Assembly: GCF_003752025.1 (NCBI RefSeq)
Contig: NZ_RJKR01000005.1
Span: 682,001 to 746,000 of the forward strand
Length of the DNA: 64,000 bases
Direction of reading: 5' to 3'
Source of the DNA: Curtobacterium sp. PhB115
GTDB lineage: Bacteria > Actinomycetota > Actinomycetes > Actinomycetales > Microbacteriaceae
Part shown: positions 9,066 through 17,483 of the stretch, one piece after another
How the letters are laid out: each line of letters starts with the position of its first letter
How positions within the stretch are numbered: position 1 is the stretch's first letter
Translations under genes and position numbers: made by a program
Notes under the pieces: generated by a model
Database searches by the model: none
What the model was told of the DNA's origin: nothing
The model's input: only the letters and a program-made list of their open reading frames with translations

Positions 9066-9917
9066 TCAGGCCTGGGTCGGGCGGCCGTCAGGCCTGGGGA
9101 GCGCGAGTGCGCCGGATCGGACCGCGGCCGTGACGCCGCCGTCGACCAGCAGGTCGGTACCGGTGACGAACGTCGCGTTCGGCCCGAGGAGGAACTCCGC
9201 CGCGGCAGCGATGTCCGAGGCCGTGCCGATCCGGCCCGTGCCCGACGTCGCGATCATCGCCCGCATGACCTCCCCGTGCTGACCGCCGAGCTCTGCCTGT
9301 CCCATCGGGGTGGAGATGACGCCGGGGCTGATCGTGTTTATCCGCGCGCCGCGCCGACCCCAAGCGGCGCTGGCCGCGTACATGCGCACCTGGTTTGCCC
9401 GCTTGGCCACGCTGTACGCGGCACCGGGGTCGGGCAGCGCCGCCAGGAACGGCAGGTCGAGGAGCTGATCGGTCGGGGTGTCGGCGAGCGCCCGCTGCAC
9501 GTCGGCCGGCAGGGCGTCGGCCGCCTGCTGGCCGGCGTTGCTGGCGATGACGACGCCGGCGCCCCCGGACGCGATGACCGTGCCGAACTCGTCGATGGTG
9601 TGGGAGACGCCGACCAGGTCGACGGCGAGCACGGCCTCGATCGGCGCCTGGACCGGCGAGAGCCCGGCGGTGTGGGCGATCTGGACGACGGCGCCGAGCG
9701 CCGCCGCCTGTTCGGCGAGGGACCGGACCGACTCGCGTGAGGCGACGTCGACGGGGCGGGTCTCGACCGCGAAGCCGTCGCCCCGGAGGGCCGACGCGGT
9801 CCGCTCGAGCAGCGCCGCGTCGAAGTCGGCGAGCAGGACGGTCTTGCCGGTGCCGATGCGACGGGCGATCGCTTCGCCCATCCCGCCGACTCCGATGACG
9901 ACGAGGACGTCGGACAT
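9066..9917 (-). CDS. SDR family oxidoreductase
   Basis: NAD(P)-dependent short-chain dehydrogenase/reductase of 283 residues. It shows the nucleotide-binding GVGGMG at about 8-13, catalytic YSVAK at about 166 and the downstream NTISPGVISTPMG loop. The substrate is unknown. In the GH2 operon it could oxidise or epimerise a sugar or aglycone. The ATG at 9917 is supported by AGGGAG five bases upstream. An alternative GTG at 9962 would add a poly-Thr leader encoded by simple GTGGTC repeats and has no ribosome site. It lies 50 bases after the GH2 stop. Confidence 0.88.
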   Translation of the reverse strand: MSDVLVVIGVGGMGEAIARRIGTGKTVLLADFDAALLERTASALRGDGFAVETRPVDVASRESVRSLAEQAAALGAVVQIAHTAGLSPVQAPIEAVLAVDLVGVSHTIDEFGTVIASGGAGVVIASNAGQQAADALPADVQRALADTPTDQLLDLPFLAALPDPGAAYSVAKRANQVRMYAASAAWGRRGARINTISPGVISTPMGQAELGGQHGEVMRAMIATSGTGRIGTASDIAAAAEFLLGPNATFVTGTDLLVDGGVTAAVRSGALALPRPDGRPTQA

Positions 9918-9967
9918 GGTGCTCCCTGCGGTCGTGGTCGTGGTCGTGGTCGTGGTGGACACGGGCG

Positions 9968-12610
9968 TCAGCTCGCGGTCCGCGTCAGCGAGCCGGCGTA
10001 GGGCAGGGCCACGAGCTGTGCGAGGTCCGAGTCGGCGGTCAGCCCACGGACGGTGATCGTCGTCGCCTCGCCGTCCCGCAGGTCGAAGTAGTTGTCCGAG
10101 AAGCGGACCCCGACGGCGGGCGAGTCGAGGTGGACGAAGAAGTTGTACCCCGCCGAGCGGATCTCGACCGTCGCGGTCGTGTCGTCGACGCGGGTGACCG
10201 TCGACTCGACGCCCCTGCTCTCGAACGCGATGTCCTTGACCTCTTCCGGCAGGAGTCGGTTGGCGGGGAACGTCTCGTCGTCGGAGTCGACCCAGAGGAT
10301 CTCGTCGACCGCTGCCGCACCCTCCCAGAAGGCCCGCGAGTCACCCTGCCCGAGTTCGACCTCGACCGTCTCGGACGACCGTGTGCGGCCGTCGAACCCG
10401 ACGCGTGCGATCCGAGCCGTCGTGCGGACAGCGGCGATGCCGCTGTTCGACACCCACAGCTCGGCGCCGGCCGCCGTCTCGCGGAAGCTCGCCAGGACGG
10501 GCGCGAACGCGCGGCGGGCGGCGTGGTAGCCGGCCTTCGGGACCAGGTCGTAGTCGATGACCGACCAGCTGAACCCGGGCCATGCGTCGTTGAGCTGCCA
10601 GATGAGCGCACCGGAGCAGTGCGGCTGGCGGCGCCGGTAGTGCTCGATGCCGAACTTCAGCCCCTCGGCCTGCGACACCATCGTGAACTGGGCGTACTCG
10701 TCGAGGGTCGTCGGCAGCCCGGTGACGATCTCGAGGATCGGGTCGTGCTTGTCCTTCGGGTTGTCCTTGTTGTGGGCGTCGAACGCCGCACTGTGCACCG
10801 CGAGGTCTTCGTCGCGCACCCAGCGTCGCAGGGTACCGAGCTCCGGCGAAGCGTGGATGCCGAACTCGCTGATGAACTTGCCGGTGTCGTCGGCGTACCG
10901 GCGGTAGAGACGGGAGTGCCCGATCGACTCGAACTGCTCCGGCGTCGACGTCATCGACATGCCGTGCCAGACTTCCCACGCGTGCCGGTCGCCGTCGCGG
11001 AAGCCGTTCGCGGCCATGAACCCGTCGTCCGGGTCCTCGCCGAACGGGCTGCCCGGCCAGTACGGCGTGAACCCGTCCTCGGCGTCGACCGCCGCGGGCA
11101 GGATGCGGTTGAAGAAGTCCCACCCCCAGTCCCCGGGCTCGAGGCCCTGGAACACCCCGCCGTGGATCATCTGCACCTCGTTGTTCCCACACCACAGCGC
11201 CAGGCTCGCCCGGTTCCGGAGTCGGCGCACCTGGTACGCGGCCTCGAGCTCGACCTCACGCTGCAGGTGCTCGTCGCGGCTCGGGTAGTCGGTGCACGCG
11301 AACATGAAGTCCTGCCAGACCAGGATCCCGAGCTCGTCGGTGATCTCGTAGAACGCGTCGTTCTCGTAGACACCCCCACCCCAGATCCGGACCGTGTTCA
11401 TGTTGCCGTCGCGAGCGAGGGTCAGGAGGTCCCGGTACTTCTGGTCGGTCACCGAGCCGACGAGCATGCTGGCCGGCACCCAGGCCGCGCCGCGGGAGAA
11501 CACCGGCACCCCGTTCAGCACGAACCGGAACAGGCGCCCTCCCTCCGGGTCCTCCTGACGGTCGAGCTCGATGGTGCGCAGGCCGATCCGGTCGGTGACC
11601 CGGGAGAGCACGGTCCGGTCCTGCACGACCTCGACCGTGACGTCGTACCGGTCCGGCGCGCCGAGGTCGTGGGTCCACCACAGTTCCGGGTCGACGACGG
11701 TGACGGTCGTCGACGCGGTGTCCCCGGCGGACCCGGCGGACCCGGACCCGGAGAACGGGAACTCGTGCTCGGCCGTCGCGCCCGACGGGGAGACCAGCTT
11801 CACTCGGGCGCGCAGTCCCGGCTTCCCGTGGTTCAGCTGCACGCGGAGGACGACGTCGGCGAACCCGCGCGGTCCGTCGGCCCCGGGCCGCAGTCCGCTG
11901 ACCGCGACGTGGTGCCCGACGATCGCGACCGGGGGCTCCCGGACGAGCTCCACCGGCCGCCAGATGCCGATCGAGGCGACGCGGGGCCCGAAGTCCCAAC
12001 CCCAGGAGAACGTCGCCTTGCGGAGGGTCGTCGCCAGGGACAGCGTCGCCGACAACGGGCCGGACTCGATCTCGAACGGCATCCCGCCGTCGCCGTCGCC
12101 CGCGGCCGCCCCCTCGGGCACGTAGAGCTTCGCGAGTGCCTCGTTCATCGCGCGCACACTCGGTGGGATCGACCGTCCGGCCAGCGGTGGCGTGAACCGG
12201 AGCAGGACCTCGTTGCCCGCCTGGAGCAGGTCGGTGACGTCGAACTCGGCCGGGCGGAACTGGTTCTCGTGGTGTCCGAGTTCCTCGCCGTTGAGCCAGA
12301 TCGTGACCACGGTGTCGAGCCCGTGGAAGACCAGTCGGAGTCGTTCGCCGGGTTCGGCGTCCACGCCCGGGAACGTGGCGCGGTACCACCAGTCGCGCTC
12401 CTCGATCCACCGCACCGAGGCCTCGTTCGTGTCGGTGTACGGGTCCTGGATGACGCCGGCTGCGAGGAGCGACTCGTGAACCCCACCCGGGACGACGGCC
12501 GGGTACCAGGTCGGTGCCGTGGCGAGGAAGGACGTCGGGTCGAGGTCCCGGTCCGCCTGGGCGACCGAGAACGAGTTGAGCTGGATGGCGGTAGGGGCGG
12601 TGGAGACCAT
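9968..12610 (-). CDS. Beta-mannosidase, glycoside hydrolase family 2
   Basis: Exo-acting GH2 enzyme releasing terminal beta-linked mannose, 880 residues, within the usual 820-900 range for beta-mannosidases. The order is sugar-binding jelly-roll domain (about 1-190), Ig-like domain (about 200-310), TIM barrel (about 310-680) and C-terminal domains. The acid/base Glu is in WCGNNEV (about 473) and the nucleophile Glu in SEFGIH (about 581). GGGVYE and QDFMFACTDYP are also typical of this branch. There is no signal peptide, so it acts on imported oligosaccharides. The start at ATG 12610 has AGGGAAG upstream. It is the first gene of the six-gene minus-strand operon and divergent from a TetR gene. 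Confidence 0.92.
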   Translation of the reverse strand: MVSTAPTAIQLNSFSVAQADRDLDPTSFLATAPTWYPAVVPGGVHESLLAAGVIQDPYTDTNEASVRWIEERDWWYRATFPGVDAEPGERLRLVFHGLDTVVTIWLNGEELGHHENQFRPAEFDVTDLLQAGNEVLLRFTPPLAGRSIPPSVRAMNEALAKLYVPEGAAAGDGDGGMPFEIESGPLSATLSLATTLRKATFSWGWDFGPRVASIGIWRPVELVREPPVAIVGHHVAVSGLRPGADGPRGFADVVLRVQLNHGKPGLRARVKLVSPSGATAEHEFPFSGSGSAGSAGDTASTTVTVVDPELWWTHDLGAPDRYDVTVEVVQDRTVLSRVTDRIGLRTIELDRQEDPEGGRLFRFVLNGVPVFSRGAAWVPASMLVGSVTDQKYRDLLTLARDGNMNTVRIWGGGVYENDAFYEITDELGILVWQDFMFACTDYPSRDEHLQREVELEAAYQVRRLRNRASLALWCGNNEVQMIHGGVFQGLEPGDWGWDFFNRILPAAVDAEDGFTPYWPGSPFGEDPDDGFMAANGFRDGDRHAWEVWHGMSMTSTPEQFESIGHSRLYRRYADDTGKFISEFGIHASPELGTLRRWVRDEDLAVHSAAFDAHNKDNPKDKHDPILEIVTGLPTTLDEYAQFTMVSQAEGLKFGIEHYRRRQPHCSGALIWQLNDAWPGFSWSVIDYDLVPKAGYHAARRAFAPVLASFRETAAGAELWVSNSGIAAVRTTARIARVGFDGRTRSSETVEVELGQGDSRAFWEGAAAVDEILWVDSDDETFPANRLLPEEVKDIAFESRGVESTVTRVDDTTATVEIRSAGYNFFVHLDSPAVGVRFSDNYFDLRDGEATTITVRGLTADSDLAQLVALPYAGSLTRTAS

Positions 12611-12645
12611 GACCTGACTTCCCTGTCGAGCGGTTGGTGACGAAT

Positions 12646-12700
12646 GACACTGTATTGGTAGTCCACTTCCAAAAACAAGACCAGTGTCGTTTGGTAGATT
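12646..12700. promoter_or_regulatory. Divergent promoter and likely TetR operator region (GH2 operon / tetR)
   Basis: A 7-bp inverted repeat GACACTG (12646-12652) and CAGTGTC (12682-12688) brackets the divergent promoters, and TTGGTAG occurs twice in direct orientation (near 12655 and 12691). On the minus strand TTGTTT (12678-12673) and TACAGT (12654-12649), 18 bp apart, form a plausible promoter for the GH2 operon. On the plus strand TAGATT (12695-12700) is the -10 for tetR and would give a leaderless message. Confidence 0.6.
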
Positions 12701-12706
12701 GTCAGG

Positions 12707-13309
12707 ATGGGACTGCGAGAGCTGAAGGCGGAGCGCACCCGTCGGGAGATCCTGGACGCGGCGCTCGCCCTGTACGAGACGAACGGCTACGACGCCACGA
12801 CGATGGAGCAGATCGCCGAGGCCGCCTTCGTCAGCCCGTCGACGCTGTACCGGTACTTCCCGACCAAGGAACGAACGCTGCTCGGGCACCCGGCACTCGC
12901 CAGGGCCGGCCTCGGGAGCATGCTGCTCGCACGCCCGGCCGACGAGGACCTCGCCGAGGCGCTCGGGCACACGCTGCACGACTTCCTGACCGACCTCGAC
13001 ACCGACCGCGAGACCCTGTTGCGCGTCCGAGCCCAGATGGACCGGGTCCCCCTCATCCGGGCCCTGGTCTGGGACAGCTGGTACCGCGGCCATGCCGAGC
13101 TCGAGGCCGCGGTCGCGGAGCGCATCGGCGCCGAGCCCGACGACCTCCTGGTGCGGGTGTCTGCCGGGATCACGCTCATGGTCGCGCAGATGGCCCTCGA
13201 CGAGTCCCGTTCCGGCTCGGGCCACCCGTCCGCCACCGAGTACGCCGACCGGGTCATGCAGCTCCTCGGCCGCGGCACGGCGCCGCTCGTCACCCTGCCG
13301 ACGGTCTGA
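12707..13309 (+). CDS. TetR family transcriptional regulator
   Basis: DNA-binding repressor of 200 residues. The N-terminal TetR helix-turn-helix runs about 12-55 (TTMEQIAEAAFVSPSTLYRY, then FPTKE). The C-terminal ligand domain is typical of the family in length and helicity. It is transcribed divergently from the mannosidase operon across a 96-bp gap with an inverted repeat, so it most likely represses that operon and itself in response to a substrate-derived ligand. The ATG start is six bases after TAGATT. Confidence 0.9.
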   Translation: MGLRELKAERTRREILDAALALYETNGYDATTMEQIAEAAFVSPSTLYRYFPTKERTLLGHPALARAGLGSMLLARPADEDLAEALGHTLHDFLTDLDTDRETLLRVRAQMDRVPLIRALVWDSWYRGHAELEAAVAERIGAEPDDLLVRVSAGITLMVAQMALDESRSGSGHPSATEYADRVMQLLGRGTAPLVTLPTV

Positions 13310-13332
13310 CCGGCCGCCCGGCCGATCGTCAT

Positions 13333-13372
13333 CCTTTGGGGGATCCGGCACCGGGCGGCGGATTCCTAGTGT
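13333..13372 (+). promoter_or_regulatory. CPBP promoter with conserved CCTTTGGGGGA box (copy 1)
   Basis: The block CCTTTGGGGGATCCGGC at 13333-13349 overlaps and precedes the expected -35 position of a -10 element TAGTGT (13367-13372). The same block recurs upstream of the second CPBP gene at the same distance. It is therefore a candidate binding site for the response regulator encoded between them, or for another shared activator. Confidence 0.55.
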
Positions 13373-13417
13373 CGGACACGAGCCGCACAGGGCGGCTCTC
13401 GACACGGAGGAACCCCC

Positions 13418-14305
13418 ATGACACACACCACCGCCGCCCGTCCCGCACCGCGGCTGGCAGCCTTGCCGGTCCGCCCGACTCGCGCGCGGCGCTTCTTCAG
13501 CTTCCCAGCGACCTGGGCGGCGATCGGCATCGCCGCGATCGTGCTCGTCGACTCGGTCTTCATCGACATCGGGTCCGCGCTCGGTACCACGGGCACCATC
13601 GTCGGCGCACTCCTCGGCGGGGTCGTCGCCGTGCTGGTGCACCGGTTCGTGATGCACCGCCTCGCTCGGCGCGCGACTCCCGAGCTGGCCGCCCGGGGCG
13701 CGCTCCGTCAAGGTGTGCAGGGCATCGCCCTCGGCGCCGGGTTCATCCTCGCCTCGATCGGCATCGTCACCCTGCTCGGCGGCTTCTCCCTCAGCTGGCA
13801 CCCCGTCGACGCCGTCGGGACCGTCGCCCTGGCCATCGGCGTCAACCTCGGCACGGCCGCGGTTGAGGAGATCGTGTTCCGCGGCATCGCCTTCCAGGCC
13901 ATCGAGCGGCTGTTCGGCTCCAGCCGCGGCACCTGGATCGCCCTTGCCGTCACGGCACTCTTCTTCGGTGGCGCGCACATGCTCAATCCCGGTGCCACGC
14001 TCTGGAGCGGCCTGGCGATGTCGATCGAAGCCGGCGTCCTCACCGGTGCTGCCTTCATGTGGCGCCGCAACCTCTGGTTCGTGATGGGTATCCACTTCGC
14101 ATGGAACGCTCTCGAGGGTCTCTTCGGCATCGCCGTCTCCGGCCACCGCGACCCGAGCCTCCTGCTCACCGTCACGACCGGCCCGAGCGCGATCAGCGGC
14201 GGTGCGTTCGGGGTCGAGGCGTCCGTCGTGCCGGTCCTCATCAGCATCGCGATCTCGGTGCCGATGATCGTCGCCGCGCGTCGCCGACAGAGCGTCACCC
14301 GATGA
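13418..14305 (+). CDS. CPBP family intramembrane glutamic endopeptidase (paralogue 1)
   Basis: Polytopic membrane protein of 295 residues with the CPBP/Abi (Rce1-like) catalytic motifs EEIVFRG at about 150, FFGGAHMLNP at about 184 and GIHFAWN at about 225. About eight transmembrane helices are seen. Family members cleave membrane substrates or act in bacteriocin or envelope-stress self-protection; the role here is unknown. The ATG follows GGAGGAACCCCC. It begins a probable operon with the histidine kinase and response regulator and is clearly paralogous to the gene at 16369. Confidence 0.87.
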   Translation: MTHTTAARPAPRLAALPVRPTRARRFFSFPATWAAIGIAAIVLVDSVFIDIGSALGTTGTIVGALLGGVVAVLVHRFVMHRLARRATPELAARGALRQGVQGIALGAGFILASIGIVTLLGGFSLSWHPVDAVGTVALAIGVNLGTAAVEEIVFRGIAFQAIERLFGSSRGTWIALAVTALFFGGAHMLNPGATLWSGLAMSIEAGVLTGAAFMWRRNLWFVMGIHFAWNALEGLFGIAVSGHRDPSLLLTVTTGPSAISGGAFGVEASVVPVLISIAISVPMIVAARRRQSVTR

Positions 14306-14349
14306 CCGACCCATCGAGCCGCGCCGCGGATCGCGCTAGCGTTCGGACC

Positions 14350-15552
14350 ATGTGGTCTCGTCCGCCGGCTCGCGATCCGCGGCAGCGGCGCGTCCGGGTG
14401 CCGTGGGACGGCCTGCCCGTGTGGGTCCGCGACGCCGCGGGCGGGATCCTGCTCCTCGTCCTGTCGCTGCTCCCACTCGGCGTCGCCGGGGTCGAGCTCG
14501 GCGAACTCCACCACGACGTCGCCGACTGGGTCCCGCCTGTCCTGATCGCCGGGCAGTCCCTCGCCCTCGCCGCCCGTCGCGTCGCACCCGGGACCACCCT
14601 CGCCGTGGTCGGGGTGTCCTTCGCCGCAGCGCAGCTCGCCGGTGTCGGTACCGGGGTGGCCGGGCTCGGCTTGTTCGTCGCGATCTACTCGTTCGCCGCG
14701 CACCAACAGCGGCAACGGCGGACGATCGCCGCCGCCGTGGCGGTCGGGTACGTGCTGCTCGCGTTCGCCCTGCACGCCGAGGGGTCGCCCGAACGCCTCA
14801 TCGACTGGGCGACCTTCTTCCTGGTGCTCACCACCCCGTGGTTCGTCGGGCTGCTCGTCCGGCGGCGGGTCGCCGAGCAGGCCGCGCGCGAGCGGAAGGC
14901 TGCAGACGACGCCGTCCGCGAAGCCCGCAACCTGCTGGCGCGCGACCTGCACGACATCGTCACCCACCACGTGACGGCGATGGTCGTGCAGGCCGACTCC
15001 ACGGCCTACCTCGACGAGTCCGAGACCGCCGAACGCGTCGGCACCCTCGAGACGATCGGGGCGACCGGCCGTCGCGCCCTCCAGGAGCTCCGGTCGTTGC
15101 TCGGCGCGCTCGAGCAGACCACCGGAACGTCCAGCAGCGGGCCGGTACCCCGGGAGGCCGTCGCCCACACCGTCGCGGACCTCGTCGCCGAGGCCCAGCA
15201 GCGCGGCTACCCCGTCGTGCTCGCCGAGCCGACACCCCGGCCCGTCCTCTCCGACGAGGTCACCGTCACCCTGTACCGCATCGCCCAGGAAGCGCTGACG
15301 AATGCCATGAAGCACTCCCCCGGAGCCCACGTCGAGATGATCCTGTCCGAGGCCGACGGCCGTGTCGAGCTGCGCGTCGTGAACGAGGTGCACGGCCAGG
15401 GACCCGGTGTCCCCGGCCGTGGTCGCCGGGGCATGGCGGACCGCGCAGCGCTCCTCGGTGGACGGCTCGACACCGGCGTGGTCGACGGTCACTTCGAGGT
15501 CGTCGCCTCGTTCGCCTCGGACGCCCGCGCCACACCGGAGCCCCGCCGGTGA
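14350..15552 (+). CDS. Sensor histidine kinase, DesK/NarX (HisKA_3) type
   Basis: Membrane sensor kinase of 400 residues. About five hydrophobic helices (residues 20-180) form an intramembrane sensing domain with little extracytoplasmic loop, as in LiaS/DesK-type kinases. The phospho-acceptor His is in DLHDIVTHHV at about 200. The ATP-binding N-box is EALTNAMKHS (about 317) and a Gly-rich lid GRGRRGMADRA lies at about 357. The start at ATG 14350 is preceded seven bases upstream by TAGCGT, the leaderless pattern common in this window. ATG 14302, overlapping the CPBP stop, is the alternative. Its stop overlaps the regulator GTG, so kinase and regulator are coupled. Confidence 0.88.
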   Translation: MWSRPPARDPRQRRVRVPWDGLPVWVRDAAGGILLLVLSLLPLGVAGVELGELHHDVADWVPPVLIAGQSLALAARRVAPGTTLAVVGVSFAAAQLAGVGTGVAGLGLFVAIYSFAAHQQRQRRTIAAAVAVGYVLLAFALHAEGSPERLIDWATFFLVLTTPWFVGLLVRRRVAEQAARERKAADDAVREARNLLARDLHDIVTHHVTAMVVQADSTAYLDESETAERVGTLETIGATGRRALQELRSLLGALEQTTGTSSSGPVPREAVAHTVADLVAEAQQRGYPVVLAEPTPRPVLSDEVTVTLYRIAQEALTNAMKHSPGAHVEMILSEADGRVELRVVNEVHGQGPGVPGRGRRGMADRAALLGGRLDTGVVDGHFEVVASFASDARATPEPRR

Positions 15553-16262
15553 ACGCGGCCGTCGGAGCACCCCCGACGCGACCCGAAGCGGGCGGCCGCC
15601 TGCGCGTCGCGCTCGTCGACGACCAGACGATGGTGCGCGACGGCTTCGCCCGGGTGGTCCGCGCACAGCCCGACATGGACCTCGTCGGCCTCGGCTCGAA
15701 CGGCCGCGATGCCGTCGACATCGCCCGCGACGAGACGCCCGACGTGATGGTCGTCGACATCCGGATGCCCGTGCTCGACGGCATCTCGGCCACCCGGGAC
15801 ATCCTCGCCGCCCGTCGTGACGACGGTGCGGCATCGCCGCGGATCCTCGTCGTCACGACCTTCAACCTGGACGAGTACGTCTTCGACGCCCTCCGTGCAG
15901 GAGCGAGCGGCTTCCTGCTCAAGGACGCCTCGCCACCGCAACTGCTCGACGCCATCCGCACGATCGCCCGCGGTGAGGCGCTCGTCGACCCCGCCGTGAC
16001 ACGCACCCTGATCGGCAGCTTCGCCGGTCGGATCCGGCCGCCGGTCATCCCGGCCGGAGAATCCACGCAGCTCACGCCCCGCGAGCTCGAGGTGCTCCGC
16101 CTCCTCGCTCGGGGCATGTCGAACGTCGAGATCGCCGAGGCGATGTTCGTCACCCGTGAGACCGCGAAGACCTACGTGTCACGGATCCTGCTCAAGCTCG
16201 GGGTCCGCGACCGCGTCCAGGCCGTCGTCTACGCGTACCGCACGGGCATCGCCGACGACTGA
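15549..16262 (+). CDS. Response regulator, NarL/FixJ family
   Basis: Two-domain response regulator of 237 residues. The receiver domain has the acidic pair in LVDDQ, the phospho-acceptor Asp in VVDIRMP (about 71) and a Lys in LLKDAS. The C-terminal LuxR-type HTH starts at LTPRELEVLRLLARG (about 177) and includes TAKTYVSRIL. GTG 15549 overlaps the kinase stop (GTGA). It probably activates the two flanking CPBP genes through the shared CCTTTGGGGGA box; that link is inference from position and sequence identity of the boxes. Confidence 0.92.
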   Translation: MNAAVGAPPTRPEAGGRLRVALVDDQTMVRDGFARVVRAQPDMDLVGLGSNGRDAVDIARDETPDVMVVDIRMPVLDGISATRDILAARRDDGAASPRILVVTTFNLDEYVFDALRAGASGFLLKDASPPQLLDAIRTIARGEALVDPAVTRTLIGSFAGRIRPPVIPAGESTQLTPRELEVLRLLARGMSNVEIAEAMFVTRETAKTYVSRILLKLGVRDRVQAVVYAYRTGIADD

Positions 16263-16286
16263 CGGTGCGCTCGACGGGACTGTCCA

Positions 16287-16325
16287 CCTTTGGGGGACCC
16301 GGCGGATCGCGCCGTTTCCTACGGT
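16287..16325 (+). promoter_or_regulatory. CPBP promoter with conserved CCTTTGGGGGA box (copy 2)
   Basis: CCTTTGGGGGACCCGGC at 16287-16303 differs from copy 1 by one base over 17. The following -10 element TACGGT (16320-16325) is offset from the box by 33 bp against 34 bp in copy 1. The rest of the two upstream regions is dissimilar, so the box is under selection or recently copied with the gene. Confidence 0.55.
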
Positions 16326-16368
16326 CGTCATGGCAGCAGATGCTGCTCCACGACGAAGGAGACAGACC

Positions 16369-17265
16369 ATGGCAACGACCACCGCCGGGAAGCCGAGCGT
16401 GATGCGCCGGATCCTGACCTTCCCCCTCACCTGGATGATCATCGGCACGGTGTTCGTGTTCCTCACGAACGCGATCCTCGTCGGCGTCGGCTCGGAGATG
16501 GACTCCACCGGCGTCATCGTCACCGCGCTGGTCGGGGCCGCCGCCGGGCTCGTGTTCTACAAGCTCACGATGTGGCTCGTCGCCCGCCGCCGGACCCCCG
16601 AGCTGACGGTGCGCGGTATCGGCCTGGAGACCGCCTTCGGTCTCGCGATCGGCGTCCTCTTCGTCGCCGTGTCGTACCTGATCGTGGTCGCCACCGGCGC
16701 CTACAGCGTCACGTGGGCACCCCGTGACGTCACCACGACGGTCGCGCTGGCCCTCGCCGTGAACGCCGGTGCCGCCATCGTCGAGGAGCTCACGTTCCGC
16801 GGCCTGCTGTTCCAGGGCGTCGAGGCGCTCTGCGGTCCCCGCGTGGGCCGGTGGGTCGCCCTCGCCGTCACCGCGGCCTTCTTCGGCGGAGCACACCTCC
16901 TGAACCCGGGCGCCACCCTGTGGTCGTCCCTCGCCATCGCGATCGAAGCCGGTGTGCTCCTCGGCGCCGCGTTCTTGTGGCGCCGCAACATGTGGTTCGT
17001 CATCGGCATCCACTTCGCCTGGAACGTCATCGAGGGCCTGCTCGGCATCCCGGTCTCCGGGCACCGCGACCCGGGTCTGTTCGTCACCACCGTGCACGGT
17101 GACGGCCTGCTCTCAGGCGGATCGTTCGGTCTCGAGGCGTCCTTCGTGCCCGTGCTGGTCAGCCTCGCCGTCGCGATCCCGATGCTCGTCGCGGCCCGCC
17201 GTCGGCGCGTCACGCCGGCCCGGTCCGCAGCGGTGCGTGTCCGCCTGGGCTCCGCCGGCCGGTGA
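16369..17265 (+). CDS. CPBP family intramembrane glutamic endopeptidase (paralogue 2)
   Basis: Second CPBP/Abi-type membrane protease, 298 residues, with EELTFRG at about 139, FFGGAHLLNP at about 174 and GIHFAWN at about 215. The C-terminal half is strongly similar to the gene at 13418, including GATLWS, IEAGVL and SGHRDP. The divergence is mostly N-terminal, in the first three helices. The start at ATG 16369 has GAAGGAG nine bases upstream; an in-frame ATG at 16330 lacks one. It has its own promoter box, so it is a separate transcription unit of the same regulon. Confidence 0.87.
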   Translation: MATTTAGKPSVMRRILTFPLTWMIIGTVFVFLTNAILVGVGSEMDSTGVIVTALVGAAAGLVFYKLTMWLVARRRTPELTVRGIGLETAFGLAIGVLFVAVSYLIVVATGAYSVTWAPRDVTTTVALALAVNAGAAIVEELTFRGLLFQGVEALCGPRVGRWVALAVTAAFFGGAHLLNPGATLWSSLAIAIEAGVLLGAAFLWRRNMWFVIGIHFAWNVIEGLLGIPVSGHRDPGLFVTTVHGDGLLSGGSFGLEASFVPVLVSLAVAIPMLVAARRRRVTPARSAAVRVRLGSAGR

Positions 17266-17332
17266 TCGGTCACCATCCGACCGACTGGAGGCTCGCGCCA
17301 GACGCCGACGACTCGGATCGCCACTCGGTCGG

Positions 17333-17404
17333 CTCCGCCTCCAGGATTCGAACCCGGACCTAACGGCACCAAAGGCCGTCGTGCTGCCATTACACCAAGG
17401 CGGA
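17333..17404 (-). tRNA. tRNA-Gln (anticodon TTG)
   Basis: A 72-base cloverleaf on the minus strand. The acceptor stem TCCGCCT pairs with AGGCGGA. The D-arm lies around GTGTAATGGCAGCAC. The anticodon stem-loop ACGGC-CTTTGGT-GCCGT puts TTG at positions 34-36. The T-arm TCCGG-TTCGAAT-CTGGA has one G-T pair. The discriminator base is G and CCA is not encoded. Confidence 0.96.
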
Positions 17405-17483
17405 ACGCACCCGGAGGTGCTCGTCCATCCTCCCATGACCGACGAGGCTGGCCGTGCGCTCCGGGTTCGGCCAAGATGGAGGG

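Noticed and set aside
9918..9962. Poly-Thr N-terminus for the SDR at 9066
   Set aside because: It comes from a GTGGTC simple repeat. The ribosome site lies at the internal ATG 9917, which opens directly on the Rossmann fold.
12611..14314. Continuation of the GH2 reading frame across the TetR and first CPBP genes
   Set aside because: The frame stays open because of high G+C, but the GH2 family start, a ribosome site at 12610 and intact genes on the other strand show the extension is not coding.
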